This document shows, in pieces, positions 62,300 through 64,000 of a stretch of 64,000 nt of DNA. The stretch is from the NCBI RefSeq assembly GCF_913774285.1, contig NZ_CAJYHX010000032.1, positions 41,744-105,743 on the forward strand, read 5' to 3'. The translations under genes and the position numbers were made by a program. The stretch is from an uncultured Sphingomonas sp. (GTDB lineage Bacteria > Pseudomonadota > Alphaproteobacteria > Sphingomonadales > Sphingomonadaceae). Numbering within the stretch: the first letter of the stretch is position 1; each line of letters opens with the position of its first letter. Below the pieces are notes generated by a model. The model saw only the letters and a program-made list of their open reading frames with translations, was not told where the DNA came from and ran no database searches.

Positions 62300-62686
62300 T
62301 CACAGACCGGTGCTCGCCTCGTTGATTAGCGTGGATATTGCAGTCAGAAGCTGCGCTGGAGCGAACGGCTTTTGAACCAAGATGCTCTTGGGAACGCCTT
62401 GAGCCGACCAATCTTCCGCGCTCTCAGCCGTCATGTAGACCACCGGCAGATTAGGTTTCAGCTCTCGCGCGCGACGCGCAACATCCCATCCTGTTGAGCC
62501 GGAGCCAAGTCGAACGTCAGTGATCAACCCGGCGATGCTATCTGCATCAGCTTCGAGAATTCTTATGGCATCCTGCGCGTTACTCGCGTCAACGACCTCA
62601 AATCCTCCATCATGCAATGTATCTTGGGCGTTGATGAGAAGCATCGGTTCGTCCTCTACGAGCAGGACGAGAATTGTGATGTTCAT
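62300..62686 (-). CDS. Single-domain response regulator
   Basis: A 128-residue receiver without output domain. Landmarks are the acidic pair LLVEDEPML, the phosphoacceptor Asp in GLITDVRLGSG, the Thr in VVYMTAES and Lys in LVQKPFAP, all intact. The ATG at 62686 (MNITILVLLVEDEP) starts at the fold; an in-frame ATG at 62704 adds six residues. No kinase lies next to it, so it is an orphan partner, perhaps of the hybrid kinases elsewhere. Its codon usage is less GC-rich than its neighbours, as is the whole 62-63 kb stretch. Confidence 0.85.
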   Translation of the reverse strand: MNITILVLLVEDEPMLLINAQDTLHDGGFEVVDASNAQDAIRILEADADSIAGLITDVRLGSGSTGWDVARRARELKPNLPVVYMTAESAEDWSAQGVPKSILVQKPFAPAQLLTAISTLINEASTGL

Positions 62687-63104
62687 TATATGTGCTTCTT
62701 TCATGAGGTCTGCAGGCGTAAGCCCTTGACCATGCGTTCAATCTGACCGCGCTCTTCAAGTAGCTGGCGTTCTGCGGCGGCAGCACTCAGGAATACTCCT
62801 CTTGATCTGCATCACACGCTGTACAAGCGAACGTGCACATGGTTCCCAATGCGCAACGACAGCCTACGGCTAATGTCGCATTTTGGATCATCGCGCGGTC
62901 CAGCGGCGTGTGGCGAAAAGGCGCTTGATGCGTCGGAACCGTCCGTCCGGTGCAATCGTGGTCCGCTGCCCGTGGATTTTCCACCATAGCGGCTGTCGCC
63001 CCAATAACGGACATTCCACGGGCCGGGGTGACCGCGGTACACGCGCAGGTTATGTGAGACTGCTAATAGCGATCGGAATTCGATCAGCCTTCAGGAGAGT
63101 GTCT
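62687..63104. other. 418-bp intergenic region with a repeat motif
   Basis: No convincing gene. The stretch CCCAATAACGGACATTC at about 63000-63016 recurs as CCCAATAACGGCCATTC near 63724-63740, suggesting a short dispersed repeat. Upstream of the VOC gene lies its promoter and ribosome-binding site AGGAG (63093-63097). Confidence 0.45.
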
Positions 63105-63503
63105 GTGCTTTTTCACACCATGGTCGGATCGAACGACATTGAACGCTCCAAGCGCTTCTACGATACGGTACTCGGCATCTTGGGTGCAGGGGAAGGGACG
63201 CGGAATATCGCCGACAGCGGCCATACACGTCTGATCTACAATAACGGCAACGGAACCAACTTCATCGTCAGCCAGCCCATCAACGACGAACCGGCGAGCG
63301 TTGCCAACGGAAGCACGGTCGCTTTTTCCTGCGACTCGCCCGAACAGGTAAAGCAGCTTCACGATACCGCCGTTGCCGCTGGCGGGACATCGATCGAAGC
63401 TCCGCCCGGACCGCGCGAAACGGCCTCGATGGGCACCATCGAACTGGCCTATTTTCGTGACCCCGACGGCAACAAATTGTGTGGAATTCATTTTCCTGCA
63501 TGA
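63105..63503 (+). CDS. VOC family (glyoxalase/bleomycin-resistance fold) protein
   Basis: A 132-residue metalloprotein with two beta-alpha-beta3 units. The N-terminal LFHTMVGSNDIERSKRFYDTVLGILG and the C-terminal IELAYFRDPDGNKLCGIHFPA are the family hallmarks with candidate metal ligands His and Glu. Function within VOC (glyoxalase, dioxygenase, resistance) is undefined. The start is GTG at 63105 (MLFHTMVG) with AGGAG placed at good spacing; 63099 would be too close and earlier codons have no support. Confidence 0.85.
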   Translation: MLFHTMVGSNDIERSKRFYDTVLGILGAGEGTRNIADSGHTRLIYNNGNGTNFIVSQPINDEPASVANGSTVAFSCDSPEQVKQLHDTAVAAGGTSIEAPPGPRETASMGTIELAYFRDPDGNKLCGIHFPA

Positions 63504-63896
63504 TCCATCCGACCGGGGTTCGCTTCTGATCAGAAGCGGCCCCCGATTATGCGATCCTGCGAAAGTCCGCTTTCCCCTAGAAGCGGATATGGGACCGGCG
63601 GAGATACCCTCCGCCGCGTCCACGTTTTTCTGCCACGCAGCGTACCGATAATACCCGCATGTAGCGAGCCGGTACCCACGTCCGCTTTCGCCCAAACCCG
63701 GACGTTCAGGCTGGCGATCCGGGCGCCCAATAACGGCCATTCGTTAAGCGCGATCTTTCCCGTTTCTCCGTCTTCGATTGGCCATTTCGGAAAAAAGGAA
63801 TTGGGAACAGGTTTTGGGAAAGCGTAACCCGCAGGCGTCCGTCAGCGCGATCGAGGCGGTAGGTTCCCGCCCGACGTTCCTTTACGGGAACGCCGA
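63504..63896. repeat. REP-like intergenic palindrome cluster
   Basis: A non-coding stretch. CGCTTCTGATCAGAAGCG (63521-63538) is a perfect 18-bp palindrome 17 bp after the VOC stop, possibly a transcription terminator stem. CCGCTT-N8-AAGCGG follows at 63568-63587, and TCCGCTT recurs near 63680. The unit CCCAATAACGG at about 63724 repeats the motif seen near 63000. Together these look like a dispersed REP-type element. Open frames in it on the minus strand (from 63740, 63730) are repeat-derived and not annotated. Confidence 0.5.
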
Positions 63897-64000
63897 TCAG
63901 GCTCTGGTTAGCTCAGTTTTGCGCGTGATAGTCCAATGCTCCAGTCGTTTGTAGACGATCACCTTGTCGCCGATCAGATCTCCATGCCGGCGACAGAAGA
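63897..64000 (-). CDS. C-terminal fragment of an unrecognised protein (5' part beyond window)
   Basis: Minus frame from the window end to a TGA at 63897-63899 translates as FCRRHGDLIGDKVIVYKRL... ending TITRKTELTRA. It is too short (about 34 residues) to assign but has coding-like composition, with balanced charged residues and a plausible strand-rich region. Likely the end of a gene beginning outside the window. The function is unknown. Confidence 0.4.
   Translation of the reverse strand, partial: FCRRHGDLIGDKVIVYKRLEHWTITRKTELTRA

Noticed and set aside
63903..63915. tRNA-like TTAGCTCAG text
   Set aside because: Resembles a tRNA D-arm but no acceptor, anticodon or T arms fit; the region reads better as the end of a minus-strand protein.
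1..64000. CRISPR arrays, rRNA, tRNA, phage genes, complete insertion sequences
   Set aside because: None was seen when reading through; no repeated spacers, no structural RNA and only one broken transposase.

Overview
The window is one continuous high-GC chromosomal stretch with dense, tightly packed and often ATGA-overlapping genes. It looks like a sphingomonad (Sphingomonas or a close relative, Alphaproteobacteria). The reasons are a TonB-dependent receptor, several Tat-exported hydrolases, a fused transaldolase/phosphoglucose isomerase, a GPH-type sugar symporter, a paired DUF1501/DUF1800 locus and many plant-polysaccharide enzymes. The genus is inferred from gene content and style only.

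Layout. 1-7.9 kb (minus): a pentose-phosphate operon rpiA-tkt-tal/pgi-gnd-zwf, with zwf cut by the window start. 8-12 kb (plus): an alpha/beta hydrolase, then two overlapping secreted GH43 enzymes behind a XylR/LacI-like palindrome, then a DUF1826 gene behind a Zur-like box. 12.8-23.2 kb: two divergent operons sharing a promoter region with GTATAC-type palindromes. One encodes an S9 prolyl-oligopeptidase-like enzyme and a DUF5695 protein. The other encodes a GH127 beta-L-arabinofuranosidase, an Ldh-family reductase resembling pyrroline/piperideine-2-carboxylate reductases, and a DUF885 metallopeptidase-like protein. 23-33 kb: DUF1501/DUF1800, a small thioredoxin-like protein, a TPR-TonB_C protein, an SDR, a lactonase-type beta-propeller, DUF4403 and hemerythrin. 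33-36.6 kb: a self-contained ABC transporter plus DesK/DesR-like two-component operon with a candidate operator. 36.6-47.6 kb: carboxylesterase, outer-membrane barrel, GPH symporter, an operon of TonB receptor-YdcF-S1/P1 nuclease, and a divergent ROK regulator plus sugar isomerase. 47.6-55.9 kb: hydrolase, PadR/membrane protein pair, a TPR hybrid kinase with a degenerate receiver, and an MHYT-PAS-GGDEF-EAL protein. 56.2-59.2 kb: three Tad-type genes (TadG-like, two TadE-like) without the rest of a tad machine. 59.2-64 kb: lower-density region with TetR/SDR, a broken ISNCY-type transposase, a single-domain response regulator, a VOC protein and REP-like palindromes.

The most interesting idea is that the 15.5-23.2 kb divergon is a utilisation module for hydroxyproline-rich plant glycoproteins (extensin/AGP type). 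It combines a de-arabinosylating GH127, proline-type and metallo-peptidase-like enzymes, and a candidate imino-acid reductase under shared operators. This is inference from family knowledge and context; no experiment or database search was available. No tRNA, rRNA, CRISPR array or prophage was seen.
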